DNA from: Bimastos eiseni | Lineage: Eukaryota > Annelida > Clitellata > Crassiclitellata > Lumbricidae | Reading direction: 5' to 3' | NCBI GenBank assembly: GCA_959347315.1 | Contig: OY365806.1 | Location: forward strand, 28,186,815-28,250,814 | Length of the DNA stretch: 64,000 nt | In this document: positions 26,518-33,185 of the stretch, one piece after another | How the letters are laid out: each line of letters starts with the position of its first letter | Numbering within the stretch: position 1 is the stretch's first letter | Position numbers and translations under genes: made by a program | The notes under the pieces: generated by a model | What the model was told of the DNA's origin: nothing | The model's input: only the letters and a program-made list of their open reading frames with translations | Databases searched by the model: none

Positions 26518-27529
26518 TTTTTACTTGAGGCGCTTCGTTCCCCAGGGACTAAGATAATATTAACGTGTTAAAATAATTGTCCGAATGGTCAGGCCTCGTC
26601 TTCTGGGGTAGAAAGGGGTCTGCGTCAGGACGTTTGCAGTCACGCATATCATCGTCGTTATGGATGCGTCGTTAAATAAACTTATATCAGTCAGTCAGAC
26701 GTTTGCAGTCAGATCTGAAGAGACCGTTGGGCGGTATGATGGCGGCATTTTGGCTCTGGTGGAAGCTCGCCAAATCTCGCTGTGTGTCATGCCATGATGC
26801 TAATGGCATTACTGCCTTCCCACTCCTATGACACAATATCTATATACTTGTATACGGCTTATAGGCTATATATAGGCTTATGCATATTTTCACATCGTAT
26901 CAGTCAGTTCATGTCTCTGTGAACTTTATCTATTGATCGCTGGCAGCCGAATGTCAACAAGTTTCCCTCGTCATTCTCAGCCTTAGGCCTACTTTGAGTA
27001 TTCTGCGCATGGCTGATCATCTGTGTGTTAGGCTGCCAGCATTGCTATGCATCCGCTGCCTGTGCTTGTGTCAATGAGAAGCGTGGCTCCGCCAATAATA
27101 TTGAATTGTAGGCCTAGTCGTAAAAATTTCACAGGATATAATACTGGGCTTTAATGTTTGGACATTAGTATCAAGATAAGTAGCCATTAGTATCAAGATA
27201 ACATTATTTTTTTAGTAGCATGTGCAATAGCTTATTAAAAAAAAGTATAAGGTTAAGATGCTTAGACATTAATCATGAATCGTCAGATATTAATTGACTT
27301 ATTTCTTGTGCCTGAGGGTAAACATGAACGAGGTTCCTCCCTATTTGTGAGTCATAACCTTTTACCAAAAGAGTTGAATGATTAGCTGACCAGCCACTGT
27401 TTATATTTAAGCCTTAAATAGCTATGGCGATGGTTAACTGATGTACTTAGCTTACACTCCGTAAGACAAGGCCAAACAGGATCTGGAAAGAGCAACAGCC
27501 AGGAGGCAAGCCACTGCAAATATGCGCAT
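1623..27529 (-). CDS. CD109-like / thioester-type alpha-2-macroglobulin family protein (5' 21 exons, 3' part off window)
   Basis: Secreted or GPI-anchored protease-binding/immune protein of the A2M-CD109-TEP family. Exons (descending): 27529-27456, 22279-22122, 20277-20252, 18765-18612, 15441-15371, 14773-14722, 14519-14446, 13947-13908, 13335-13233, 12216-12108, 11138-10884, 10139-9903, 9063-8941, 8306-8244, 7724-7521, 6691-6542, 5719-5588, 4598-4529, 4186-3991, 2380-2263, 1736-1623. They sum to 2523 nt, 841 codons, with every junction GT..AG and in phase. Seen: signal peptide (1-~21), IQTDKAIYKPGQ (125-136, MG2), VLPKFDV (217-223, MG3), YTYGQPVKG (252-260), VDQSVLL (614-620), a polybasic run (651-657), a P/T-rich bait-like segment (699-750), FPETW (752-756), and LPYSVIRGEEF, which resembles vertebrate CD109 more than A2M. 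The thioester GCGEQ, complement-like and C-terminal domains must lie left of base 1. Introns carry many transposons. The family call is firm; the CD109 subfamily is likely. Confidence 0.93.
2263..2380 (-). CDS. CD109-like exon 20: TVPDTITSW strand
   Basis: Acceptor ATCATTGTAG, donor GTGAGC. Encodes PDGQVTIQTAVPDTITSW, then ISAFAVSDVVGFGIA. The 'VPDTITSW..SAFA' motif is a family hallmark. Begins with one base completing the Gly codon of exon 19. Confidence 0.96.
3090..3365 (+). pseudogene. LINE remnant: C-terminal end of non-LTR retrotransposon ORF2
   Basis: Plus-strand frame reads LLPPVFKNYF, then YRSVHSRTNTREFSIKCAGP, KIWNNLPGDLR, FKRKLRLHLL and a stop. The order 'R.......F....GP.(I/F)WN.LP......FK..L+..L' is the tail after the reverse transcriptase in Jockey/CR1/L2-like LINEs. 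The 5' part is missing. It sits in a CD109-like intron, antisense to the gene. Confidence 0.75.
3991..4186 (-). CDS. CD109-like exon 19: Pro/Thr/Gly-rich bait-like segment and FPETW
   Basis: Acceptor CTTTGGCTTAG, donor GTAGGC; 196 nt, phase 1 in, phase 2 out. About 50 residues of low complexity (PTSPGIPGTGRTTGAPG, then TTTSLPGTPG), an acidic DEPDD, then VEFPETWIWTDATT. FPETW is the family landmark just after the bait region, so the P/T/G segment occupies the bait position. Confidence 0.93.
4529..4598 (-). CDS. CD109-like exon 18: 70 nt, 'MTDGYFY'
   Basis: Acceptor GTTCTCAG, donor GTAAGC. Encodes NAGFLFMTDGYFYAYVFTYP and PNQ, equivalent to the family's 'AG....TD' segment. Phase 0 in, phase 1 out, exactly bridging exons 17 and 19. 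Confidence 0.85.
4990..5320 (+). pseudogene. Probable LINE RT-tail remnant
   Basis: Around 5005-5060 a frame reads MLDAFHWLPVEKR, like the 'L.WLPV..RI' motif of LINE reverse transcriptase tails. Around 5150 another frame gives RQSLRLASRGDVV, like 'LRSAS.G.L.V'. The frames do not join, so it is degenerate. Confidence 0.45.
5588..5719 (-). CDS. CD109-like exon 17: polybasic site and WWPYYIDGSDAK
   Basis: Acceptor TACTTGAAAG, donor GTCAGT; 44 codons, phase 0-0. Encodes VAEDLNKYDS, then RDRKRRRKRS followed at once by LWWPYYIDGSDAK. The basic run fits a proprotein-convertase site (R-X-K/R-R, cut after Arg657). Proteolysis is inferred, not shown. Confidence 0.92.
5925..6200 (+). pseudogene. LINE 5' fragment with endonuclease start (WNVRTL)
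   Basis: Begins with a leader also found at 14210-14275 and 38705-38775 (core AGTCCCAAGCCTGGA). At about 6155-6190 it reads KIGYWNVRTLKL, the first strand of an AP-type endonuclease in LINEs. The rest of the endonuclease is absent. Confidence 0.6.
6340..6405 (+). repeat. LINE-like 3' tail
   Basis: CTTATGTGGGCGCTGAGAAA... resembles the segment at 31850-31900 (GTGGGCGCTGAGACGTCTTC). Such GCGCT tails end CR1/L2-type elements. Confidence 0.45.
6542..6691 (-). CDS. CD109-like exon 16: MG6 'AVDQSVLL'
   Basis: Acceptor AATGTCGTCAG, donor GTACGA; 50 codons, phase 0-0. Contains the signature SYVCLLAVDQSVLLIKGSND, ending VTQDM. The next residue, Val, is the first codon of exon 17. Confidence 0.96.
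6735..6872. repeat. TCTG/TCTC microsatellite
   Basis: Interrupted TCTCTG repeats followed by a pure TCTG run near 6822-6853. Lies in the intron between exons 16 and 15. Confidence 0.9.
7521..7724 (-). CDS. CD109-like exon 15: MG6
   Basis: Acceptor CCGTTCTGTAG, donor GTTAGT; 68 codons, phase 0-0. Encodes VMSKGNILTSDR, then PSARFLVWYTTDTGEII and ends DVFANT. Confidence 0.94.
8244..8306 (-). CDS. CD109-like exon 14: MG6 start
   Basis: Acceptor CTTCATTTAG, donor GTGAGT; 21 codons, phase 0-0. Encodes APQEVTFNVTTTIPITTFHY and a final Glu, leading into the family motif (Y)(E/Y)V.S.G. Confidence 0.9.
8490..8625 (+). repeat. Dispersed repeat family copy 1 (SINE-like)
   Basis: Core GCGACTTCATTTTCTTAGCC and, about 110 bp on, GCTAGGGGCGC. 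Same family at 9500-9612 and 16020-16130. This copy has no GAA tract. Confidence 0.65.
8941..9063 (-). CDS. CD109-like exon 13: MG5
   Basis: Acceptor TTAATTGCAG, donor GTAGGC; 41 codons, phase 0-0. Encodes PSFYDNLTQATISAYKSID and ends FNSQDGVIK. Confidence 0.87.
9236..9612 (+). repeat. GAA-rich tract plus dispersed repeat copy 2
   Basis: About 220 bp of GAA/GGA repeats (9236-9460) run into ACGACTTCATTTTCTTAGCC at 9505 and TTGGCTAGGGGCGCC near 9590. Open frames on both strands here are low-complexity Glu/Lys or Ser/Phe strings and are not genes. Confidence 0.8.
9768..9808. repeat. CA-rich microsatellite
   Basis: ACACA runs with G and T interruptions. Confidence 0.85.
9903..10139 (-). CDS. 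CD109-like exon 12: MG4/MG5
   Basis: Acceptor TTTTTTTACAG, donor GTGAGC; 79 codons, phase 0-0. Begins LHLSKVDGSMPD, equivalent to the 'V...DG' strand of MG4, and ends NVTTADLQ. Contains NYS and NVT sequons. Confidence 0.92.
10884..11138 (-). CDS. CD109-like exon 11: MG3/MG4
   Basis: Acceptor TGTTGTAG, donor GTGAGT; 85 codons, phase 0-0. Starts LINGKADIVLTIDDLLTLP and ends PGLLYTGF. Contains the sequons NET and NAT. Confidence 0.94.
11212..11243. repeat. CCT microsatellite
   Basis: CTCCTCCTC runs with one CTT interruption. Confidence 0.8.
11424..11453. repeat. (TA)n microsatellite
   Basis: About 14 TA dinucleotides. Confidence 0.9.
12108..12216 (-). CDS. CD109-like exon 10: MG3 YTYG strand
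   Basis: Acceptor TCGATGCAG, donor GTAACT. Encodes YTYGQPVKGRANVTIQL and on to KILRDVQ. The (A/S)KYTYG(K/Q)PVKG strand is one of the best conserved of the family. Confidence 0.95.
13233..13335 (-). CDS. CD109-like exon 9: MG3
   Basis: Acceptor with a run of T ending TATAG, donor GTAAGA. Encodes VLPKFDVSVTLPPFYLLNFN and further residues, ending two bases into a Lys codon finished by exon 10. Confidence 0.92.
13908..13947 (-). CDS. CD109-like exon 8: 40-nt exon opening MG3
   Basis: Acceptor TTCTCTTTACAG, donor GTAGGC. Encodes TNSVTRTFEVAEY; the family motif (K/E)YVLPKF is completed by exon 9. Phase 0 in, phase 1 out. Confidence 0.9.
14210..14275 (+). repeat. LINE leader fragment
   Basis: AACTCCTCCACTG..., then CAGTGCCAGTCCCCAGCCTG, GATAAAGGAGGAGGG. 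Close to 38705-38775 and to the start of the endonuclease-bearing fragment at 5940. Confidence 0.6.
14446..14519 (-). CDS. CD109-like exon 7: end of MG2
   Basis: Acceptor TTCTTTTAG, donor GTTAGC. Encodes VLAGRLKLSDETSLGIWRIV and STAG, the 'LG.W.I' strand closing MG2. Open reading continues past the donor but loses family resemblance. Confidence 0.92.
14722..14773 (-). CDS. CD109-like exon 6: MG2, 52 nt
   Basis: Acceptor TCTGCGTTGTAG, donor GTACGA. Encodes DPMSNKIMQWLMQKNDT, equivalent to the family's 'DP..N.I.QW' strand. Phase 0 in, phase 1 out. Confidence 0.92.
15371..15441 (-). CDS. CD109-like exon 5: MG2
   Basis: Acceptor CTTTTATCCAG, donor GTAAGT. Encodes LMRAIALYPDLKPYKGFIDI and three more residues, the family's 'R.....PDLKPY' strand. 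Phase 1 in, phase 0 out. Confidence 0.93.
15700..16130 (+). repeat. GAA-rich tract plus dispersed repeat copy 3
   Basis: About 290 bp of GAA/GAC/CAA repeats (15712-15998) run into TCAGCGACTTAATTTTCTTT at about 16035. Same order and orientation as 9236-9612, so the purine tract probably belongs to the element. Long frames on both strands here are spurious. Confidence 0.8.
16466..16561. repeat. (AAT)n microsatellite abutting retroelement copy C
   Basis: About 30 uninterrupted TAA/AAT units, ending exactly where the 5' side of the plus-strand retroelement begins. Confidence 0.95.
16562..18600 (+). mobile_element. RLE-type non-LTR retrotransposon copy C (internally deleted)
   Basis: Encodes, at 16862-17394, an N-terminal zinc knuckle (CSHCLS..QLH ... 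HGPR ... CLGS). At 17420-17760 it has the region before the RT (LLAAINSKLEDGNIRAA ... GSAGGPDGFRPDHL). A degenerate stretch holds LRPIAVGYVW and AAKCANKYA (to ~18002), then the frame resumes at INDIVWRSLL with DGKRPDGATLIPW and WDATI, the restriction-like endonuclease core. The RT catalytic boxes are missing. The 3' end is an imperfect A-rich/AAT tail (18540-18600). It lies in the intron between exons 5 and 4 of the CD109-like gene, antisense to it. Confidence 0.85.
18612..18765 (-). CDS. CD109-like exon 4: MG1/MG2 junction
   Basis: Acceptor GGTACTTGTAG, donor GTGAGA. Encodes VPDNVPGTYYILEAIG and then IQTDKAIYKPGQT, the diagnostic opening of MG2 in A2M, CD109 and TEP proteins. Ends in phase 1. 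Confidence 0.95.
18766..20251. other. CD109-like intron, no gene seen
   Basis: AT-rich intron between exons 4 and 3. A short TA tract is near 19549-19564. Open frames here show no recognisable protein. Confidence 0.5.
20252..20277 (-). CDS. CD109-like exon 3: 26-nt micro-exon
   Basis: Acceptor TTTTTCCAG, donor GTATGT. Only 26 nt, encoding VTQIVSLM after a split Asn codon. It is required to keep frame: exon 2 ends in phase 1 and exon 4 begins in phase 0. It continues the last strands of MG1. Confidence 0.85.
20556..21925. mobile_element. 1.37-kb foldback element (nested inverted repeats)
   Basis: Ends are inverted: GCAATGCCGGTGTAGGAGGC at 20557-20576 against GGCCTACTACACCGGCAT at 21903-21920. 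Inside each end are degenerate copies of a unit with TCCTAGGATAAA and GGGAGTTAATTC: at 20577-20860 in one orientation, 21480-21895 in the other. The centre is (AATAAC/AATAGC)n from about 20868, mirrored as (TTATTG/CTATTG)n to about 21480. No coding capacity. It lies in the CD109-like intron between exons 3 and 2. Non-autonomous foldback DNA element is inferred; a target duplication was not identified. Confidence 0.8.
22122..22279 (-). CDS. CD109-like exon 2: MG1
   Basis: Acceptor TCTTTCCGACAG, donor GTAAGT. Encodes HYTIVASKVFRPSSAYNIS and on to AVILTD, the start of the first macroglobulin domain, with N-glycosylation sequons NIS and NMT. Starts in phase 2 and ends in phase 1. Confidence 0.92.
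22480..22512. repeat. (ATT)n, 3' tail of retroelement copy B
   Basis: On the minus strand this is an (AAT)n tail following the copy-B coding end and short 3' UTR. Confidence 0.85.
22513..23059 (-). mobile_element. RLE-type retrotransposon copy B (5'-truncated, endonuclease only)
   Basis: Minus-strand frame (stop at 22582) starts INDLIHRSLNRAG, then DGKRPDGQTLILW, LLWDATVVDTVAASY, GGAAEIAATRK and FQNLSALIQRFNAVAFQGT. This is the restriction-like endonuclease end (PD...D plus the conserved C-terminal helix region). It starts directly at the AAT tail of copy A and has its own tail at 22480-22512. Same family as A and C but a different subfamily at the C-terminus. Confidence 0.85.
23060..23114. 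repeat. (ATT)n between retroelements A and B
   Basis: AAT tail of copy A on the minus strand, with one ATTTTT interruption. It directly follows the TAA stop of copy A. Confidence 0.9.
23111..26044 (-). mobile_element. RLE-type non-LTR retrotransposon copy A (near full length, two frameshifts)
   Basis: Three pieces in order. 26044 to about 25870: zinc knuckle (VCSHCLSVRQLH ... HGPR ... PCPGS). 25889-23943: reverse transcriptase with PAGSAGGPDGFR, LRPIVIGYVWRR, FVKLDFANASNTLRRD (catalytic Asp), MGPQQGDPLGPPLF, LGYLDDLSLG (catalytic DD) and LNRLKCE. 23959-23111: CQCGESVDPDGHHGLVC (CCHC), RHSAINEIIW, GKRPDG and AWDAT, i.e. CCHC plus PD..D as in the RLE endonuclease of R2/R4/CRE-type elements. 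Pieces 1 and 3 share a frame and piece 2 is shifted, so two indels break the ORF. The stop abuts the AAT tail. It lies in intron 1 of the CD109-like gene, same strand. Clade undetermined. Confidence 0.88.
26456..26800 (-). mobile_element. RLE-type retrotransposon copy D (3' fragment) with (AAT)n tail
   Basis: On the minus strand about 26760-26700 reads IPPNGLFRSDCKRPDA, matching the GLFRSDGKRPDGA of copy C. Then AGAAGACGAGGCCTGACC and a 3' UTR matching that of copy C (18455-18540), then (AAT)n at 26456-26513. Most of the endonuclease is deleted. A 55-bp insertion with 14-bp flanking duplications interrupts it (26643-26697). Confidence 0.75.
26643..26697 (+). mobile_element. 55-bp insertion flanked by 14-bp target duplication
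   Basis: GACGTTTGCAGTCA occurs at 26629-26642 and 26698-26711. The insert ends GTTAAATAAACTTATATCAG plus TCAGTCA, like the 3' tail of a CR1/L2-type LINE or SINE. Confidence 0.75.
27456..27529 (-). CDS. CD109-like exon 1: signal peptide
   Basis: ATG at 27529 opens MRIFAVACLLAVAL, a basic residue followed by a hydrophobic core, then SRSCLALSYG. The exon ends in phase 2 at a GTAAGC donor, exactly the phase exon 2 needs; the joined codon is GTG. It lies 5.2 kb from exon 2, across the retroelement cluster. The link rests on phase plus signal-peptide character and is inferred. Confidence 0.72.
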
Positions 27530-27539
27530 CTTTAGTCCT

Positions 27540-30233
27540 CTGAGTATTTTCGTATCTGAAGACAGAAAAAGCCAGAACTAAGGAAAAAGGTGGTTCCTGT
27601 CCGACCAAACGATGTAAAACAGAGGAGCACATAGCAACAAATGGGTTTTAGCAGACAATGCAATGCGATGTAACACAGATTAACGCTAATGCATATGACA
27701 TACGACTTACCTACCCTTCTTAGATTGCTGTCTTCTTGTCTACGCTTAAGCAGACTGATGATCTTAGATCATGTCCTATTCCTCCGTATATTCTAAAATG
27801 TATACCTCGCATTACCCTATTTTGCTTTCCACTGTCATATCTTGTCCTATCCTAATCCATTTTCTCCTATCCAATCCCATCCATTCCTATCCTACCTTAT
27901 CCATTTTATATTGTCTTCTCATAATTGTTTATAATCTGATCCAATCTATATATACGACAATGAATTCAATTTCAATTTTATTTATGATCATAAGGAAATG
28001 ATAATCGTTCGTCCATAATTTAAGAAAGGGCTCTATACAACTGTTGCATAGCACCTTTTCTGGTCTATTCGTATGCAATACATGCTTATATAGATTATAG
28101 ACCTAGAGTATATTAATAATAATATTATTATTCAATTTATACCTACGTGCAAAGCATACACAGGACGCGGCCACCGTTAAGTATCGGACAGATTCAGTTC
28201 CGAATAAATAAGTTCTGCTATTTAGCCTTAGTACGGCCAACAAGCTGCAAAAATGAGCTACTAGAAAACTTTGCTGACTAATATATAGTAATATGAAATA
28301 TATATATAGATCTATGTATATATAATCATATATATAATCATATAGGTCTATTATATTAAATATGTATATTGCCGTAACCAGCTTGATTTATATGCATTAT
28401 TATATAATATGATACTTACTTATATATACTATAGTATTATATAGTATATATATATAAGCCGAAGAGCCTGTGCTCAGATGTTGAGCGATACGCTTCAATT
28501 GGCACTATAGTGGGCGAATGCGTTATAATAAGACTTGGCCTACGCGTTTTCACTTTGAAGTGCAACAATGCATTCATTGTGTTTTGTTGTTGACCCTTAT
28601 CCTTCTCTTCTTCGTCTTATTCTTGTTTTTTCCCATATATCTCATCCGTGATTTCCTTCTTGTTCTACTTTTCTTGTTCTTGTTCTCCTTCTTCTTCGTT
28701 TCCTCCTCCTCTGAGTCATAAGAAGAATATCATATGCGCTGGAGTGACCAAATGGGCAGCGCCGCAGAGGGGTAGGCCTATATGCCTATGTGGATGGCGT
28801 GGCGATTTTTATGGGTCTGGACCGCAATGAACGTATGAACGCATCTTATTATGTGTACACTGTTTATGATTTATACCTTTATAAATATAATATAAATGAT
28901 ATTTATCCACAATCAGTTTCAGCTTAAAGTATACAAATATAGTAGGTCAATCATACTTTTCATGTTTTACTATAGAACATGACTAGGCCTACTTCGTCTA
29001 AGAGAACCGTGACGGCTCTGCTTTGGGGAATTTCGGTCGGCGGGCCTGAACATGTCGTTAAGAAGCCAACTAGACAGTTGTTAAGAAGTCATAAGGATAG
29101 AAAAAGTGAACGATGTGCGAGTGGTTCCGACTCAATGACGTGGGGTCTATGCTCCTCTGCATGGCGTTGCATCTCTTTTCATCTCTGGTTGTCTGTATTC
29201 CGTGGAAGCGATGAATCAGCCGCTTTTCAGCTGCGTTCTGATAAACACGGCAGACATGGAATATGTTCTCATGAACTGGGTCCAACGCACTTTCAAGAAT
29301 TGGATAAAAACGTTGACGAATTGCGTTGATTGTTATTTAGGAATCTGTTTAAATATAACAGCAAAGATTTAACTGAGCTTATGTTTTTACAGGACTTAGA
29401 GCTGAATATCTGCACATGTCCATAAATATCACCTGTAATGAAATTCAGTGGCTTACACAACAAGCAAACGCCGTCAAAAATAACACAAAAACATAAGACT
29501 TATAGTACTACAAGGAACCGCAAACCCTAACGGCGGCCGCGGTGAGGATTCTAGGACGTTTCATCCCCGGACGATTTATCCCGGACGTTTCATCAATGAA
29601 ACGTCCTATGATGAACAGTCAATTTTAATTCAGAACATGGCGCTCTTGCCTTATACGTTACGAAAGTCATAATAAAATGAACTCATTTAATTTAAGTAGG
29701 TGTGATGTTATCGCACTGCGCGCGAAGAAGAATCCCACACATGGATTTTAACTCATTTAATTTCAGTAGGTGGCGCTGCTATCGCTCAATACGCAATGAA
29801 AGCACGGCTGCCAATTGATGTCGTTTACAAAAATATTGCCCGTCATAAAACATTTTAAACATAATTTGAAAATGTTAGCCTATTCCATTGCGCAAATTAG
29901 TAACATAAAGAATGTCCAACAACGGTGTGGTATACCTCAGTGAAAATACAAACATTTGTGATTGGTGGAGATGATAATAGGCCCTAAAAGATGAACGATT
30001 CCAGGCCAAACGAACGTTTTACTGTATGTCTAATTAGCATAAAAAGATGTTGAGAAATTTGAGTTAGGTCAGCAGATTCATTGCACCAGATAACCAGTGT
30101 GACCCATTGGTTAGTAATCCTAACAAGACTAAAATTCATCATATTGTGCTCATGATCATGTTGGAGTATGTCATGATTTATTTAGTAAGGCTTATCATGT
30201 ACGGTTGTTGCGTTGGAATCTTGTAACGTGAGT
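27540..30233. other. Gene-poor, AT-rich intergenic stretch
   Basis: Upstream of the CD109-like start codon. Strongly AT-rich with ATATA runs at 28270-28460. No promoter motif can be assigned with confidence. A GGACG-type repeat sits at 29550-29606, and a short direct repeat (ACTCATTTAATTT.AGTAGGTG) at about 29684 and 29750. Open frames show no recognisable protein. Confidence 0.5.
29583..29606. repeat. Palindrome GGACGTTTCAT-CA-ATGAAACGTCC
   Basis: Perfect 11-bp arms around CA, preceded by two partial tandem copies of the arm (29555, 29569). Confidence 0.8.
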
Positions 30234-32626
30234 TCATCTGAAACCCATCGCAATTCCGAGCACATCTGGCATCTGGTTTGTCTGCACGTAGCAACCACAT
30301 CCTCCGAAGTGAATTTCGCCAAACATAAAGAAATCGCTTGGCATCACTCGGCCCGATGGATTGGCCCACAGATTTGACAATATATCGGTGCTAACTACAC
30401 CTGGAGAATAATATGTTGCAGAGGGAAGTTCCTTGAAGTTCGGAAACAAAGCGATGTGACTCGCCCCTCCTACGCCGCAGTGGTTGTAGGCTGAGCGAAA
30501 ACCATTGACCGTCAGACCCTGAACTGAAGCTGAATAATAAATGCTCGGAAGAAATCCGAAGTAGAGAAACGGTTCCCCAATAATTGCGATGTTTGCAGGG
30601 CTGCTGTAATCTGTGTAGTTGTTCAATCCCAATCGCAAGGAGACCGATCTGAAAACAAAGACATTCGTCCAAAGTTTCTCTAGTGCTTGACCTATGTTAA
30701 AAGCTAGGTAGTGCTGTAAAATGTTTTAGAGGTATAATATTCTTTTCGATCATTATATAATCATTCACATGCAATTTGTTATGACGATGCAGACAGAATG
30801 ACCAAATGCTATGTTTTAAATATCCGCATAGGCTAGGCCTACACATCCTTGTTCCTTCGTCGCATTTCTGTGCAATAGAATAATAGGCCTAATTATATAC
30901 ACAAATTCGTCATTGTGAGGTTTCTAAAACGTGCTATAATAATGGACTGTTGTTGATGCTGTTGCTAGTACGACAACAGCATAATGCTTAGCAAGTTGTG
31001 ATCCTATTAGCCTGGCAGGCAACAAGACTATGAGATGGCATGATAATGACGCCACGAGTACGGGTATACCCTCTGGTACGGGTCGGGTAGGAATTTTGAG
31101 TACGGGTCGGGTTCGGGTGCGGGTAAGGGTCCTGGCTTACGGGTATGGGTCAGGTAGACAAAATGATCTACCCGCAGACCTCTACTATACTGTCATATTC
31201 GCTGTACAGATCACGTCTCTGACCCTATCAGGCTGCTGAAATTTCAGATGCGTCGGCTTCAAACCGACCTGAACCATAGCATCTGACTCACTGAAGTTCT
31301 CTGAGTTATGGGATTAAATAATTATGACAGGTACACTTAACTAAATATCAATCGAAAACAGAGTCTTCGAGATCTTCCTTCTCTGCCGTGCCTCGTCGTT
31401 CGTCTCTTGTCTGAGAGACCTTTACCAGCTGTTTCTGCCGCTTTCGGCTCAGGCTACACATAAATCGATTCGTTCGGCTGCTCCTAACTCATCCTCCCTG
31501 AAATTTTGCAATCACTCCTTAGTCTCTACCGCCACATGTCCGTTGGAACGAACTCCCAAAAGGCCCCCGTCAATTTTGTCATTCTTATAACTCGCCTCTA
31601 AATTTTACCTCTCCTCTGTTTACACATTACTCCGCTATTTTCCACTCACGAGACTGAAAACCGAACTCTTCAAGCGTTCACATGCTGACTCTAGCACAGG
31701 ACCACCATCAATAGTTCCATGGCTTGACGAATGTATTACGTCAGCTTGACCTCCTCGGATTTTGAGCTTGCATCGGAACGTGTAGTCTGGCAATTGGGAC
31801 TTTAGACTACATATCCTTGCAGGGTCGGCGAAATAAGATGGTCTTCCTTATGTGGCTCTTGTGGGCGCTGAGACGTCTTCAAAGACGTGTAATACATTTT
31901 ACATACATACATTGTGAAAAGGTCAATGTTACTTGCTGCCGTACAAGAATACAAGAACACTGTCCTTCCATATGAAACAATCTTCCTGTGAGCAGTCATT
32001 TGCCATATTATAAGGTAGCTTAACACCTGCATTAGTTCTATAATTATATTGGCCCACTTTCATTAAAGCGCCTATTATAGATCCATTATGGCTGCTAACA
32101 TTAGCAAAATTGCATGTACACCCCATAGATATGTGGCCCAGTCTTAGGAATAATAATATGAAAGACGATCATTTTTATTATTGCTTATTACACGCGTTAA
32201 AATGCAAGCCTTCAAAAACAGTTTCTAACAATGCATGCTTTGTTGGACCTGTGACCAATTTGATCTCTTGACCCCTTTTCATCCTTCTCAGATAATCAAG
32301 CCGTCGCACGAATTCTCGCTAAATCTCTGATCGAGTTACATAGAACGTTTAAGAACAATTTGATGAAGGAAAATCAGTTTTCATACCATTACGGTTCTTA
32401 CATATTACACTAAAAATCCTAGACCATCAAATAATTCTACATACGTATATTCTGGAAGCTGACCAAGCACTGAGTAAGGTTGGGTTCCATTAGTTCGTCT
32501 AACTCGTATGAGGAAAGAAGTTTTGTCAGCGAAAAGCGAGGTAATTTCTTCGTTCTTCAACCATCGCAAGTACATTGGATGGATGAAAGTATAGCCGCCG
32601 CCATTCAATCCCATTTCACAGTAAAC
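30234..32626 (-). CDS. Secreted-type protein of unknown function (GGGYTF ... FFMFGEIHFGGCGCY), 3' two exons
   Basis: Exon 32626-32445 (acceptor TTCTTTCTCAG, donor GTATGT) encodes VYCEMGLNGGGYTFIHP and on to QLPEYT. Exon 30648-30234 (acceptor TTTGTTTTCAG) encodes SVSLRLGLNNYTDY, GEPFLYFGFLP, GGASHIALFPNFKEL, PSDFFMFGEIHFGGCGCY and ends AMGFR-stop. Phase 2 agrees across the 1.8-kb intron, giving 198 residues. VYCEM..NGGGYT resembles the entry of fibrinogen-like C-terminal domains, but the rest does not look like fibrinogen. I recall similar uncharacterised secreted proteins in invertebrates, without a known function. The 5' exons (signal peptide, any EGF or lectin modules) were not found up to the next gene. 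Confidence 0.82.
31500..31700 (+). pseudogene. Possible LINE tail remnant
   Basis: Frames give RWNELPKRPP near 31545 and RLKTELFKRSHADS near 31655, like 'WN.LP ... LK..LF' of LINE tails, with frame breaks. It lies inside the intron of the GGGYTF gene, antisense to it. A GCGCTGAGACGTCTTC tail follows at 31868. Confidence 0.4.
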
Positions 32627-32817
32627 CTGAGAAAGAATTTTATTTACCTCACTGAAGTTTAACTCAGCCAACCATTATTTTAAAAATGCCACTCCAAAGC
32701 AGAGCGTTTCATTTGGAGTTGATGTTTTACAAGTTTACGCAGTTTAAAGCTGCACCTGCGATGCTAAGCGTGCAAGAGACAACTCTGAGAACGCCTAACA
32801 TGGCAATTGGTCGCACA

Positions 32818-32872
32818 CAATCGTCGTCGTCGTCATCATCAACAACAACATCGTCATCGTCACCTTCACCAC
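32818..32872. repeat. TCG/TCA/ACA trinucleotide repeat
   Basis: Imperfect trinucleotide run. Confidence 0.7.
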
Positions 32873-32944
32873 CTGAGTCTGTGGCGGATTAAAGCAAATG
32901 GAGTCTCATTAACTCTTCTACCGACTCTCACTCCTCCGCGAATG

Positions 32945-32990
32945 GTATATATATATATATATATGCCTATGTATATATATATATATAATT
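32945..32990. repeat. (TA)n microsatellite pair
   Basis: Two TA runs separated by TGCCTATG. Confidence 0.85.
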
Positions 32991-33185
32991 TGAAAGGCAG
33001 AAATTTTAACCATCTGAACTATCTATGTCCCATTCTCAGCCATCACAGAAATAGATATTGGGCTCTATTAATAAACACCTTTAGCCTTGCCGAACTCGAC
33101 ACTCAAATAGGTCTACTGATTCCATCATCTTTTTAGGCTTGGGGATTAGTGACTTTTACCAATTGTGATTGGATAGCGCCAATTA

